NCBI GenBank assembly: GCA_003054695.1
Contig: QAZA01000039.1
Coordinates: 124,001-188,000 of the forward strand
Direction of reading: 5' to 3'
Length of the DNA: 64,000 nucleotides
Source: Verrucomicrobia bacterium LW23
GTDB taxonomy: Bacteria; Verrucomicrobiota; Verrucomicrobiia; Methylacidiphilales; UBA1321
The notes beneath the pieces are model-generated. The model saw only the letters and a program-made list of their open reading frames with translations. It was not told where the DNA came from and did no database searches. This document shows, in pieces, positions 50,691-59,180 of the stretch (its first letter is position 1; each line of letters starts with the position of its first letter). The position numbers were made by a program, and so were the translations under genes.

Positions 50691-52010
50691 ATGTTGTTAC
50701 GGATTTCCCCCACCATGGCCCTCCGTTTTGCGGCGGTGACGATGGCGCTTGTCCTGGCACTGACGGCCGCGGCGCTGCCACTGCATGCGCAGGATATCGC
50801 GACGGTGAACGATACGGCCCGCATCCTCGGTGGTATGCAGCCCACGCAGGGTTCCGCGGCCGCCTCGGTGGCCTCCAGCCCCGGCTTCGCTGCGCACGCG
50901 CGCGATATGGAATCGGCCTGGGCCAAGCTGGAGTCCGGCCGCCTCGCGCCCATGCGCGCCTGGTCCTCCGCCAATCTGCCGGGGCGCGGCTCCAGCCGGC
51001 CCATCTACTACCCCTTCAGCGGCGCGGATTTCCTGCATCTCTATACCTACTACCCGTCCTCCTCCACCTATGTAATGTGCGGTCTGGAGCCCGTGGGCTC
51101 CGTGCCTGCGCTGGCGGGGCTGCCTGCGGACCAACTGGCGGGCGGCCTGGCGCAGGTGCGCGGCTCCCTTAACTCGCTGCTGCGTTACTCCTACTTTATG
51201 ACCAAGGAGATGCGCTCGGACTTTGGCGGCAACCGCTTTGGCGGCGTCACCCCCGTGCTGCTCCTCATGCTGGCGCGCAACGGCTGCACCATTACGGACC
51301 TGAGCTACGTGTACCTGGGCGCCAACGGCGCGGTGGGCCCAAGCGCGCGCGGCAAAGGCAATGGCGTGCGCATCGTGTTTCGCGGCCGCGGCGGCACGCA
51401 GGAGCTGCTGTACTTCAGCTACAATCTCTCCGACGGCGGCGCAACGTCGTACATTAACCTGATGCGCGCGCGCGGCCAGGGCCAGACCTACCTGAAGGCG
51501 GCCAGCTACCTGATGCACGGCGGCGGCTTCACGCGCATTCGCGACGGCATTTTGGCCAACAGCTACACCATTTTGCAGGACGACTCGGGTATCCCGCTGC
51601 GTTACTTTACTGCAAAGCCGGTGTGGAAGCTGCAGTTTTTTGGCAACTACACCAAACCCATCCCGTTGTTTGCCAACTACTACCAGGATGACCTGCGCAG
51701 CGTCTACACCTCCGGCACCGCCGGCCCGATCCGCGAACTGACGTTTGGCATCGGCTACTTTTTCTGGGGCAACCAAAGCAACCTGATGCTGGCCACCAAG
51801 ACGGGCAACGCCCCCTCCTATGTGCCGGCTTCTCCTGCGGCCCCCGCCTCGCAAAAGCCGGCCAAGCCTGGGCAGGCGCCCGCCGCCACCACGCAGCAGC
51901 CGCCCGCAAAGCCCGGCTTCCAGCTCTTTCGCCTGCAGCCCGACGAGCCGGAGCCCGCTCCGCCCACCGCCAAGCCCAAGCGCCGCGTGCGGGATATGGA
52001 CCTGGAGTAG
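50691..52010 (+). CDS. Exported hypothetical protein
   Basis: 439 residues with a signal peptide (FAAVTMALVLALTAAALPLHA, cleaved near AQD). The mature part alternates beta-rich segments (LYTYYPSSSTYVMCGLEPVG, VRIVFRGRGGTQELLYFSY, LTFGIGYFFWGNQSNLMLA) with no motif that I recognise. A Pro/Ala/Lys-rich tail covers the last ~60 residues. It is 22 bases upstream of folK and likely co-transcribed with it, but a functional link is not evident. Confidence 0.75.
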   Translation: MLLRISPTMALRFAAVTMALVLALTAAALPLHAQDIATVNDTARILGGMQPTQGSAAASVASSPGFAAHARDMESAWAKLESGRLAPMRAWSSANLPGRGSSRPIYYPFSGADFLHLYTYYPSSSTYVMCGLEPVGSVPALAGLPADQLAGGLAQVRGSLNSLLRYSYFMTKEMRSDFGGNRFGGVTPVLLLMLARNGCTITDLSYVYLGANGAVGPSARGKGNGVRIVFRGRGGTQELLYFSYNLSDGGATSYINLMRARGQGQTYLKAASYLMHGGGFTRIRDGILANSYTILQDDSGIPLRYFTAKPVWKLQFFGNYTKPIPLFANYYQDDLRSVYTSGTAGPIRELTFGIGYFFWGNQSNLMLATKTGNAPSYVPASPAAPASQKPAKPGQAPAATTQQPPAKPGFQLFRLQPDEPEPAPPTAKPKRRVRDMDLE

Positions 52011-52032
52011 AGGGGAACCGACGGCAACAGGC

Positions 52033-52587
52033 ATGTCGCAGGCTCTCTCCAAGGCTCATTCGACTCGCCGCGTTGGCATTGCCCTCGGCAGCAACCTGGG
52101 GGATCGCGGCGCGCTGATTGAACAGGGCTTTGCGTTTTTGCGCGCGCTGGCGGAGGGAAGCAGCGCGCCGCATTTGCATTTCCTCGCTTCACCCGTCTGG
52201 CTTACCGAGCCGGTGGACTGCCCGCCGGGCTCGCCCCCTTTTCTCAACGCGGTGGCGGAAATCGCAACCTCCCTCAGCGCCAACGACTTACTGGCTGCCC
52301 TGCAGGGCTTTGAGCGCGACCTGGGCCGGCCCGAGGTGCGCCCCGTCAACGCACCCCGCCCGCTCGATCTCGACATCCTCTACTACGGCGGCGAGCGGAT
52401 TGCCACCGAGCGCCTTACCGTCCCCCACCCGCGCATCGCGCATCGCCTCTTCGTCCTCGTCCCCCTGGCCGCCATCCGGCCGGAGCTTGTGCTTCCCGGG
52501 CATACGCAGCCCGTGCAAGCGCTTTGCGATCAGCTGGTTGCGATAACCGCGCCGGAGCATCTGCCGCGTCGCCTCGAGGCCTGGTAA
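52033..52587 (+). CDS. folK: HPPK (2-amino-4-hydroxy-6-hydroxymethyldihydropteridine pyrophosphokinase)
   Basis: 184 residues, folate pathway. It uses ATP to pyrophosphorylate hydroxymethyl-dihydropterin before DHPS. Motifs: VGIALGSNLGDR near the N terminus, VRPVNAPRPLDLDILYYGG (the R-x-x-x-x-P-R-x-x-DLDIL signature) and VPHPRIAHRLFVLVPLA. ATG at 52033, just before the motif. Length normal. Confidence 0.95.
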   Translation: MSQALSKAHSTRRVGIALGSNLGDRGALIEQGFAFLRALAEGSSAPHLHFLASPVWLTEPVDCPPGSPPFLNAVAEIATSLSANDLLAALQGFERDLGRPEVRPVNAPRPLDLDILYYGGERIATERLTVPHPRIAHRLFVLVPLAAIRPELVLPGHTQPVQALCDQLVAITAPEHLPRRLEAW

Positions 52588-52925
52588 CCCCAGGGCCAAA
52601 TCATCGCCCGGCGGCCATCGGCCTCCTTCGCCGCACTGGATTTCCGCACGCTGCGCGCCACACATAACACCCCCGATCCCTTTCGTCCCCTCTGCAATCT
52701 CGTGTGCTTCGTGTGTTTTGTGGTTAAACCTCTCCTCTTGCCCGTTACCTCTCGCCGGGCAAAGATTGCCGGTAATAATATTCGCAGTTTTCGCTATCGT
52801 TCGTACTTGCTGCAATCGTGCAGGTTTGATTAGGTAAAAGGTATCAGGTTCTGCGTAAAAACCTGTTCGCTCCCCCTCATCCTGCGGAAAACGCCGCCCG
52901 TTTGTTGCCTGTCTGGATTGCTTCT
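52588..52925. other. Intergenic region with one family B half-site
   Basis: 338 bases. A single family B half-site lies at about 52676-52735 ('gtgtgcttcgtgtgttttgt' core). No gene. The remainder ahead of the PhyH gene probably holds its promoter. Confidence 0.6.
52676..52735. repeat. Dispersed repeat half-site, family B
   Basis: A copy of the 'cctttcgtcccctctgcaat…cgtgtgcttcgtg' repeat also seen at 10459-10526 and 45712-45765, in the same orientation relative to the following gene as the copy at 10.4 kb. Confidence 0.7.
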
Positions 52926-53693
52926 ATGAAACTTTCTGTTGCCCAAAGAAGAGAGTTGCACGAAAACGGCTTCATTGTCGTGCCCGGCGTTATCCCGCCC
53001 ATTATGCTGCGCAATGCGTTGCGCGCCATCAACCAGTCCATTGGCGAGGGCATGAACCGCGAGGATATGCCCAAGTTCCGCGCCAGCACGTACTGTCCGG
53101 AGCTTACCGCCACGGCGGTGATTACCGACCTGCTGCACCGCACCCCCGCCTGGTCGCTCTCCGAAAGCGCCATCGGGCCGCTGGAGCTGCACCGGCACGG
53201 GCAGGTGAATTTGCGGTTCCCCACCGTCATGGATCCGCCCCCGGCGCCCATCCCGCAGATCGATGGCATTCACAGCCCGCACAACGGCGTGCCCAAGGGG
53301 GAGCTGTTTAACTTTACGGCCTCGCTGGGCGTGTTTCTCAGCGATATCCCGGACGTCAACATGGGCAACTACACCGTGTGGCCCGGCTCGCACCACATTT
53401 TTGCGGAGTACCTGCGCGAGATGGGCCCGCGGACGCTGCTCAACGGCTTTCCCGTGCTGGAACTGCCTGCGCCGTACCAGGTTACGCTGAAGGCGGGCGA
53501 CATCGTGCTCTCCCACTACCTGATGGCGCACGGCACCGCGCCGAATATATCGCCCCACATCCGCTACGCGGCGTTCTTCCGCCTTTATCGCGAGGAGCAC
53601 CACAAGATCAAGTGGGATAGTGTAACCGACACACTGTGCGGCTGGGACGGCGTTAAGGAAGCGCTGGGCATGGGCACCGGCGCGCTCTTTTAA
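52926..53693 (+). CDS. Phytanoyl-CoA dioxygenase (PhyH)-like protein
   Basis: 255 residues, double-stranded beta-helix fold of Fe(II)/2-oxoglutarate oxygenases. N-terminal LHENGFIVVPGVIP is typical. Ligands: family members usually have H-x-D; here the position reads PQIDG, so the His is Gln111 while Asp113 is present. The distal His is H202 (LMAHGTAPN) with Arg213 for 2-oxoglutarate. WPGSHH is intact. If the His-to-Gln change is real, iron binding would be weakened, so it may be non-catalytic or use a variant triad. It runs without an obvious partner. Confidence 0.85.
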   Translation: MKLSVAQRRELHENGFIVVPGVIPPIMLRNALRAINQSIGEGMNREDMPKFRASTYCPELTATAVITDLLHRTPAWSLSESAIGPLELHRHGQVNLRFPTVMDPPPAPIPQIDGIHSPHNGVPKGELFNFTASLGVFLSDIPDVNMGNYTVWPGSHHIFAEYLREMGPRTLLNGFPVLELPAPYQVTLKAGDIVLSHYLMAHGTAPNISPHIRYAAFFRLYREEHHKIKWDSVTDTLCGWDGVKEALGMGTGALF

Positions 53694-53697
53694 TCAG

Positions 53698-53752
53698 CGC
53701 GGGGCGCCGGACCCCTGGTGCTGACGGCCCTTCGGGGGCCGTCGCTGGGGTA
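53698..53752 (+). repeat. 3'-end repeat shared with 13.4 kb
   Basis: Starts four bases after the PhyH stop codon. 'agcgcggggcgccggacccc' and the hairpin gacggccc/gggccgtc (53723-53730, 53736-53743) match the minus-strand copy at 13371-13432. Probably a REP-like 3'-end element that may also act as a transcription terminator. Confidence 0.8.
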
Positions 53753-53922
53753 GGGGAGGGGATAGAGTAGGATCGCGCCGGACCCGCAAAAAAGACACGG
53801 GCGCGAGGCGCGTAATGTGCTATTGTATGCGCGGAAAGCAGGCCGATAGCCCCCATCGGCGGCTTCTCCGCGCCGGCGCCATCTCGCTTCGACCGCCCGC
53901 ACGCCCCGCCATGCTCTGTGCT

Positions 53923-55026
53923 ATGACGACCCGCTTACGCCTTTCCCCCTGGTTTCTCGCCATTGCGGTGCCGCTGATGCTCGGTGCCGCCGCCCTGCCC
54001 ACCCCGTGCCATGCCCAGCTTCGCCCGCGTGAGCGCCCGCCACAGCTGCCCGCCTCGCCGGAGATTCCCTCCGCCAACCTGGCCGCCGCCGCCGCGTACA
54101 GCAAGGAGAAGAAAGGCAAAGCGTTCCTGGTCATCCAAAACGGTAAGGTGCTCAAAGAGGAGTATGACGCCGCCGGCCCCGACGCGCGCCGCAGCGTGCT
54201 CAGCGGCACCAAAGCGATCTGGGTGCTGGCCATGCTGAACATGGTGGACGAGAACCTGATGACCCTGGACGAACGGGCCGCGGAAACCATCACCGAGTGG
54301 GCGGATGATCCCGAGAAGTCGCAAATTACGATACGCCAGCTGCTTACGTTTGTCAGCGGTTTGCCGGTAGCCGGCAGCCTGCACCGCATCTCCACCGAGG
54401 ACCGCTTTAAAGGCGCCCTTGAGCTCAAGCTCATTGGCCCCCCCGGCACCCGCTTTGCCTACGGCCCGGCGCACCTGTGCATTTTGTACGAGGTGATGCG
54501 CCGCAAACTGCGCAAACGCCTCACTAGTCCGTGGGACTATATGGTGGCCAAAGTGGCGCGGCCGATGGACTTGCCCGTGACGAACGAGCGCCCGGACAAG
54601 TCCGGCCAGCCCCTGCTGGCGTCGGGCTTCAAGTTCAGCCCCAGGGACTGGGCGCGTGTGGGTCAGATGCTGCTGAACCAGGGCTACTACCGCAACAAGC
54701 CGATTGTCTCGCGGCAATCCTTCAGCCAGATTTTTATCCCCACCACGCCCAACCCCAGCTTTGGCATGGAGCTGTGGCTTAACCGCAACGCAAGTTCCTC
54801 CGCCCGAGAGCTTAATGTGGAGGACGTGCTGGATAAGGATCTGGAAGACCAGCGCTGGGGTAACGCCTGTCTCTCCCGCTATGCCCCGGCCGATATGTTT
54901 GTTTCGCTGGGCTCCGGCGGCCAGCGCCTGTACGTGGTACCGAGCCGCAACCTTATTGTCGTGCGCATGGGCGCAGGCGGCAGCTTTTCAGATCCGTACT
55001 TCCTTAAACTGTTGTTCAAGAAGTAG
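53923..55026 (+). CDS. Exported serine beta-lactamase-like hydrolase (class C / penicillin-binding-like)
   Basis: 367 residues with a signal peptide (WFLAIAVPLMLGAAALP, cut near CHAQ). Ser94-Gly-Thr-Lys97 (SGTKAIW) is the S-x-x-K nucleophile motif. The second motif reads YGP (180-182) where class C enzymes have Y-x-N, and the KTG-like strand is GSGGQRLYVVPSRN. Such substitutions are common among beta-lactamase-family esterases and D-amino-peptidases, so antibiotic resistance should not be assumed. ATG 53923 is chosen; 53815 is open. Confidence 0.86.
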   Translation: MTTRLRLSPWFLAIAVPLMLGAAALPTPCHAQLRPRERPPQLPASPEIPSANLAAAAAYSKEKKGKAFLVIQNGKVLKEEYDAAGPDARRSVLSGTKAIWVLAMLNMVDENLMTLDERAAETITEWADDPEKSQITIRQLLTFVSGLPVAGSLHRISTEDRFKGALELKLIGPPGTRFAYGPAHLCILYEVMRRKLRKRLTSPWDYMVAKVARPMDLPVTNERPDKSGQPLLASGFKFSPRDWARVGQMLLNQGYYRNKPIVSRQSFSQIFIPTTPNPSFGMELWLNRNASSSARELNVEDVLDKDLEDQRWGNACLSRYAPADMFVSLGSGGQRLYVVPSRNLIVVRMGAGGSFSDPYFLKLLFKK

Positions 55027-55061
55027 TTGCGGGAAGGTGGCGGGCGGCGGTGCATTACTGC

Positions 55062-56654
55062 TTACGGGCCAGCCGCGTTCCGCCGCTCCAGCAGCTTCCA
55101 CCAGTAGTTCTCGTCAATCTGCGTATAGTGGGCTTCGATGTGGGCGGCGTAGTGGGTAAGCAGGATTTCGGAGGTGGGATGAGCCGTGCTTACTTTGGGG
55201 ATCAGGATATAGCGCGCATCCTGAAGGTACCTGGCCGGGGACGGGGCCGCCCAGGTCGAGAAGTTGATGGCATAGTCCATAAACGGGCTGCCGCCAACCG
55301 GGCGGGACATGAGCGCAAAGTGCAGCGGCGATGTAAAGTCCATCACCACAAAGCTTTGCTGGGCAATGTTATGTTTGCGCGCTATCTCAAGCCCGGCGTT
55401 GACCTGCCCGACAAAGCCACCCGTGTTGAATTTCTGATCCACACGATAGGAGGCAAGCCGCGGGCTGTCGAAGGTGCGCGACAGATCGCATATCCCCGAA
55501 AAGTCCCACACGGAACAGATGGTGACCCGGGCGACGTAAAGCGTAACAAACACAACGCCAAGCAGATGCATCAGCCGCCACGTGATCGGACTCGACGCGC
55601 CTTCCATCTGCCCCGCCGCCTTGTGCGTTAGGCGCACAACCAGCAGCGCCGCCAGCAGCACCAGCGAGGGGAAATCGGGATAGCTACCCCATACGGCGTT
55701 GGAGAAGACGATGACCACCGACACGCCAATCATCAGCAGCGCCACGGCCAGCTCGGCCATCAGATCCCGGCCGTCCGCCACATGCCGCAGCGAGTGAATG
55801 CCCAGCCCGGCGATGAACAGGCAGGCCAGCATCCACCAGACCATCTCGTTGTAGAGCGGCGCGATCTTGTCGGAGAGCAACACCCAGTAGCGCGACTTGG
55901 CCTCGGCGGTGGTGGCCAGGTCGCTCATCATGGCGGGGATATCAAAGCCAATGGCGGCCAGGAACGGCAGGCTGGCAAGGGCTCCTCCCCCCAGCGTCCA
56001 GCCGACCAGCATCCAGCGCCTGCCCTCCAGGGCATAGATAGCGACAAGCAGCGGTACCACCACACCGAAAAAGCTGATTTTGAGGAAGATAAGCGTGGCG
56101 GCCAGCATCCCTAGCATGGCGGAGGCGATGCGCCGGCCGGCGAGCGAAAGCATGTCTGCCGGGCAGAGCAGCACGGCGGCAAACAGAGAAAACAGAGCGT
56201 AGCCGTGCCGGTTGTAGGCCAGTGCGTACGTCGTATCCTCCACGGGAAGCCGAATGGCAAACGGCGCCACAAAGGTAATGGCTACCAGCAGGCAGATCCA
56301 GAAGCACCAGAACGGCGAGACCCGATCCTTAAGCAAGAACCAGCCGGCCCCTGCCAGGGCGGGAAACATCAGCGCATTCATGTACGCATAGGCCTCCAGA
56401 TTCGGCCCAAAGAGGAGGAACCCCGTACCCACAAACAGGGGCATAACGGGGCCCAGCGACATGTAATAGTCCGCATGCGGCCGCAGCCCGCAGTAGGTGC
56501 GCCAGCCGGCGTCTATCTGTATGCAGAAATCATTGGCCGCTATCGTCTGCGGCACTACGCCGGCAAGCACTAGGTGCAGGGGGACGAGGACCGCCAGGGC
56601 CGCCAGGGCGCACCCGTAGAAGCGGGCGGGACTCATGCTCGTCAACAACGCCAT
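55062..56654 (-). CDS. Polytopic membrane protein, possible GT-C-like
   Basis: 530 residues with about 11-12 membrane helices and one outward C-terminal region of ~150 residues (IARKHNIAQQSFVVMDFTSPLHFALMS, shown in part). Acidic residues early in loop one (AANDFCIQIDAGW) recall the DxD-type loop of GT-C mannosyltransferases, but this is not a proof. No family certain. It is 36 bases downstream of the membrane regulator gene on the same strand. Confidence 0.7.
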   Translation of the reverse strand: MALLTSMSPARFYGCALAALAVLVPLHLVLAGVVPQTIAANDFCIQIDAGWRTYCGLRPHADYYMSLGPVMPLFVGTGFLLFGPNLEAYAYMNALMFPALAGAGWFLLKDRVSPFWCFWICLLVAITFVAPFAIRLPVEDTTYALAYNRHGYALFSLFAAVLLCPADMLSLAGRRIASAMLGMLAATLIFLKISFFGVVVPLLVAIYALEGRRWMLVGWTLGGGALASLPFLAAIGFDIPAMMSDLATTAEAKSRYWVLLSDKIAPLYNEMVWWMLACLFIAGLGIHSLRHVADGRDLMAELAVALLMIGVSVVIVFSNAVWGSYPDFPSLVLLAALLVVRLTHKAAGQMEGASSPITWRLMHLLGVVFVTLYVARVTICSVWDFSGICDLSRTFDSPRLASYRVDQKFNTGGFVGQVNAGLEIARKHNIAQQSFVVMDFTSPLHFALMSRPVGGSPFMDYAINFSTWAAPSPARYLQDARYILIPKVSTAHPTSEILLTHYAAHIEAHYTQIDENYWWKLLERRNAAGP

Positions 56655-56690
56655 GGCTCGTGTAGATCCGTCGACGCGGGCCGGGCCGGC

Positions 56691-58082
56691 CTATTGGCTC
56701 AGCTCCTGCACGGTTTGGCGCAGGGCGGCTTCGCGACCGGCGAGGTCGGCGGGGAGGGGGCGGGTCGTCTCGCTGCCGGGGCTAAGCAGCGTAGCGGGGC
56801 GGATGATGCGGATGACGTTTTCGGCTTCGTCCAGCCACACGCGGTAGCGCACGTCGGCGTCGGGGCGGGAGGCCAGCCACGCCTCAAATTCCTTGTTGGT
56901 TTTGAGGGGTTTGACGCGCACCTCGCGCAAGGCCGGGGCGCGGACATCGGAGCGACTGCCGCGAATCGGCTTTTCGTCAAACAGGCCAATTTCGATGGAG
57001 CCGAGCACGGGATCCCCCCCGCCCATGGCCAGGCGCGCCATCACCAGCGCCACGCAGGCAAAGCCGACGGTGAGCCACGGCCAGAGCCAGGAGGGGCTGC
57101 GGCTGTACTCATTCTCCAGTTCCTCCTGAGCTCGCAGGTTGGCTGCTGTTTTGCGAAAGCCGATGGCATGCAGCGTGGTCGCCACAGGGCGTCGAATGCG
57201 CGCCCACAGCGTCGTGGGCCGGCGCCGACGCCCGCCTCCACCACCGCTGCCACGGGTAAGACCAAAGCTCTCCGCGCCGCCGTAAGTGCCTGCGCTCAAG
57301 GCGGATGCCCCCGCGCTAGCGCCTGCCCCCGCCAGCTCCAGCTCGCTTTCGGAATCCGCTCCTGCTCCTCTGGCGCTCGTTTCGCGCCCGGTTAGCTCCA
57401 CGGAGTTGGCCGCGTCGTAATTCCGGACCGCCGCTTTGACATTGCGGACTTTGTTGACCTGTTGCCTGGGCGCAAAGAGCTCCGCAAAACCGGCGGACTC
57501 CGCTGAGTCAGTGCTTTCGGCGACTTCGGACGCCTGCTGGTGCTCTCCATTCTGGAGCGTGGCGTCCTCTCTGTTAACAAGATGTTGATGCTGAGGAACT
57601 TGCTGCTGCTGTTGCTGCTGAGCGCCGCGCGCGTCGGCTTCGGACATTCGCTCGCCGCGTCGCCTGGCAAAGGGATTGGGCCGCACGGCGCGCGATCCGG
57701 ATGCCGCTCCGTACATCGCCGCATCCGCGGCCGGCGCTGTACCCATGGCCGGCATGGCGGCAGCTACGGACGTACCTCGCCGAAAATGCAGGCGCACGGC
57801 GGACGAAAGCTCGCCCGCGCGGTGCGAGGGCAGGGTAAAGAGCGCCGCCGCATCCGTGGCGCAGGCCATGTCCGCGGCGTCGGCCTGGCCTGTAACGTCC
57901 ACGGCAGCGTGCAGCGCGGGGGCGGTGTTGCGCAGGGCGCCGAGCGTCTCGGCAAGCATCGCAAACTCCTCGCGGCGCTCATCGCTGGACGAGACCTCGG
58001 TGCGCAAAGCCGCTTCTTCCGCGGGCGCGGCATCGCCGGCCAGGGACTTCATGGCTAGTGCTTGAAATTCTTCGTCCAACAT
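56691..58082 (-). CDS. Putative membrane anti-sigma-type protein
   Basis: 463 residues. The N-terminal ~60 residues (MLDEEFQALAMKSLAGDAAP, then AALRTEVSSSDERREEFAML) have the pattern of small cytosolic anti-sigma domains, without the zinc-binding HxxxCxxC. A long low-complexity region follows, including a Gln run (GAQQQQQQQVP) and Gly/Arg-rich DNA/RNA-like linker. A single helix near 320 (WLWPWLTVGFACVALVMARL) leads to a ~100-residue outer domain. It lies 308 bases downstream of the sigma factor gene on the same strand, which supports the role; no direct evidence. Confidence 0.6.
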   Translation of the reverse strand: MLDEEFQALAMKSLAGDAAPAEEAALRTEVSSSDERREEFAMLAETLGALRNTAPALHAAVDVTGQADAADMACATDAAALFTLPSHRAGELSSAVRLHFRRGTSVAAAMPAMGTAPAADAAMYGAASGSRAVRPNPFARRRGERMSEADARGAQQQQQQQVPQHQHLVNREDATLQNGEHQQASEVAESTDSAESAGFAELFAPRQQVNKVRNVKAAVRNYDAANSVELTGRETSARGAGADSESELELAGAGASAGASALSAGTYGGAESFGLTRGSGGGGGRRRRPTTLWARIRRPVATTLHAIGFRKTAANLRAQEELENEYSRSPSWLWPWLTVGFACVALVMARLAMGGGDPVLGSIEIGLFDEKPIRGSRSDVRAPALREVRVKPLKTNKEFEAWLASRPDADVRYRVWLDEAENVIRIIRPATLLSPGSETTRPLPADLAGREAALRQTVQELSQ

Positions 58083-58390
58083 CGCTGCGTATCCTTCCTC
58101 TTCTTCTGCTGTCTCAGACGTGGTTGCCCAAGTGCTCGTTCCTTGTCATGCGATCGCCGTGCCGCGGCGCGGAATGTCCTTGCATCCACGTTACGTCGAT
58201 AGCGAAACCATTGCCACTGAATCTTTTGCGTACAAGCCGGCCGCCCGTTTCCGGGGGTGGTGCGCCGTGCCTTGTGTGCGGGGATTTGTAGCGTTCATCG
58301 GTCCCTTGTGCGGAACCTTGATGGTTTTCTTATCGCGTAAGTGCCTGCGGGTCCATCACTTTTTACGGATCACCCATAAAAAGCCTTACT
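58083..58390. other. Gap with no recognised feature
   Basis: 308 bases between the sigma factor gene and the membrane regulator, both on the minus strand. I see no gene, hairpin or repeat. It is long for an operon gap, so the regulator may have its own promoter, possibly recognised by the same sigma factor. Confidence 0.5.
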
Positions 58391-59008
58391 CTATGTTCGC
58401 AAATAGGGCAGCAGTTCTTGCAGAAGCCGGGGGTTTTTTTCAATTTTTGCGCGTATTTTCTTCAAACCGCGCGCCAGGTTCACACCAACTGTACCGATGG
58501 GGATGCCGTGTCGCTCGGACAGCTCCTTGTAGGGCACGTTGGCCAGAATAAACTCGTGGATCAGCTTGCACGTCGTGGGGTCGATCTCCGCCATCGCCTC
58601 GCGCAGCAGGGCGGAAAGCTCGGCAATCTCCAGCGGCGTCAGGCGGGCCAGCACCGGCTCCGCGGGCTCAAAGCCGCCCTGCTCCTCCTCGCGCAGGTGG
58701 TCCAGGCTTTCCACGCGGTCCTGCCCGCGCTTGTCGGCCAGCTTGCGCCGGCGCTCCGAAATGGCGCGGCGCGTGGAAATAGTGACGGCCAGCGCGCGCA
58801 GGTGATCCCAGCTTTCCACGTCGTGAATGCGCGGCACCAGCTGCGTAAGCGCCGCAATGGCAATATCTTCCGCCTCCGATGGCGTGAGCGCGGCGGAGGG
58901 ATGGCGCGCCGCGGCGATCGCACATGGGTAAAGGCGCCGAAAGGCCTCATCCCACGCGCGCTCATCGCCCTGCTGAAGGCTGCGCAAAAGCTCCGCGTCA
59001 CTCGACAT
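58391..59008 (-). CDS. RNA polymerase sigma factor, ECF family
   Basis: 205 residues. Region 2 is MSSDAELLRSLQQGDERAWD…EAEDIAIAALTQLV (the -10 recognition helix) and region 4 is the HTH NVPYKELSERHGIPIGTVGV with LARGLKKIRAKI. Between lies a charged linker. The ATG at 59008 gives the standard length; the frame extends further upstream in Arg-rich non-coding sequence. Likely regulates genes including the adjacent membrane regulator. Confidence 0.9.
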   Translation of the reverse strand: MSSDAELLRSLQQGDERAWDEAFRRLYPCAIAAARHPSAALTPSEAEDIAIAALTQLVPRIHDVESWDHLRALAVTISTRRAISERRRKLADKRGQDRVESLDHLREEEQGGFEPAEPVLARLTPLEIAELSALLREAMAEIDPTTCKLIHEFILANVPYKELSERHGIPIGTVGVNLARGLKKIRAKIEKNPRLLQELLPYLRT

Positions 59009-59180
59009 ACCGTGCAGCATGCAGCAATCCCCGCCACATTCCAAGCAGCCAGCATGCCGCCACACACACTTTTTTACAGCCGCGCGGGCGAAACGCGCGC
59101 AAGTCGCTGCAAAGGAGGAGCTTGCCCCCAGGCGCAACCGGTGCGGCATGGCTCGGACAGCCAGGGCTGAGAGAGCGGCC

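Noticed and set aside
53923-55026. Antibiotic-resistance beta-lactamase
   Set aside because: The S-x-x-K motif is present but the Y-x-N motif is altered, and the family includes many esterases and peptidases. Resistance cannot be claimed from sequence.
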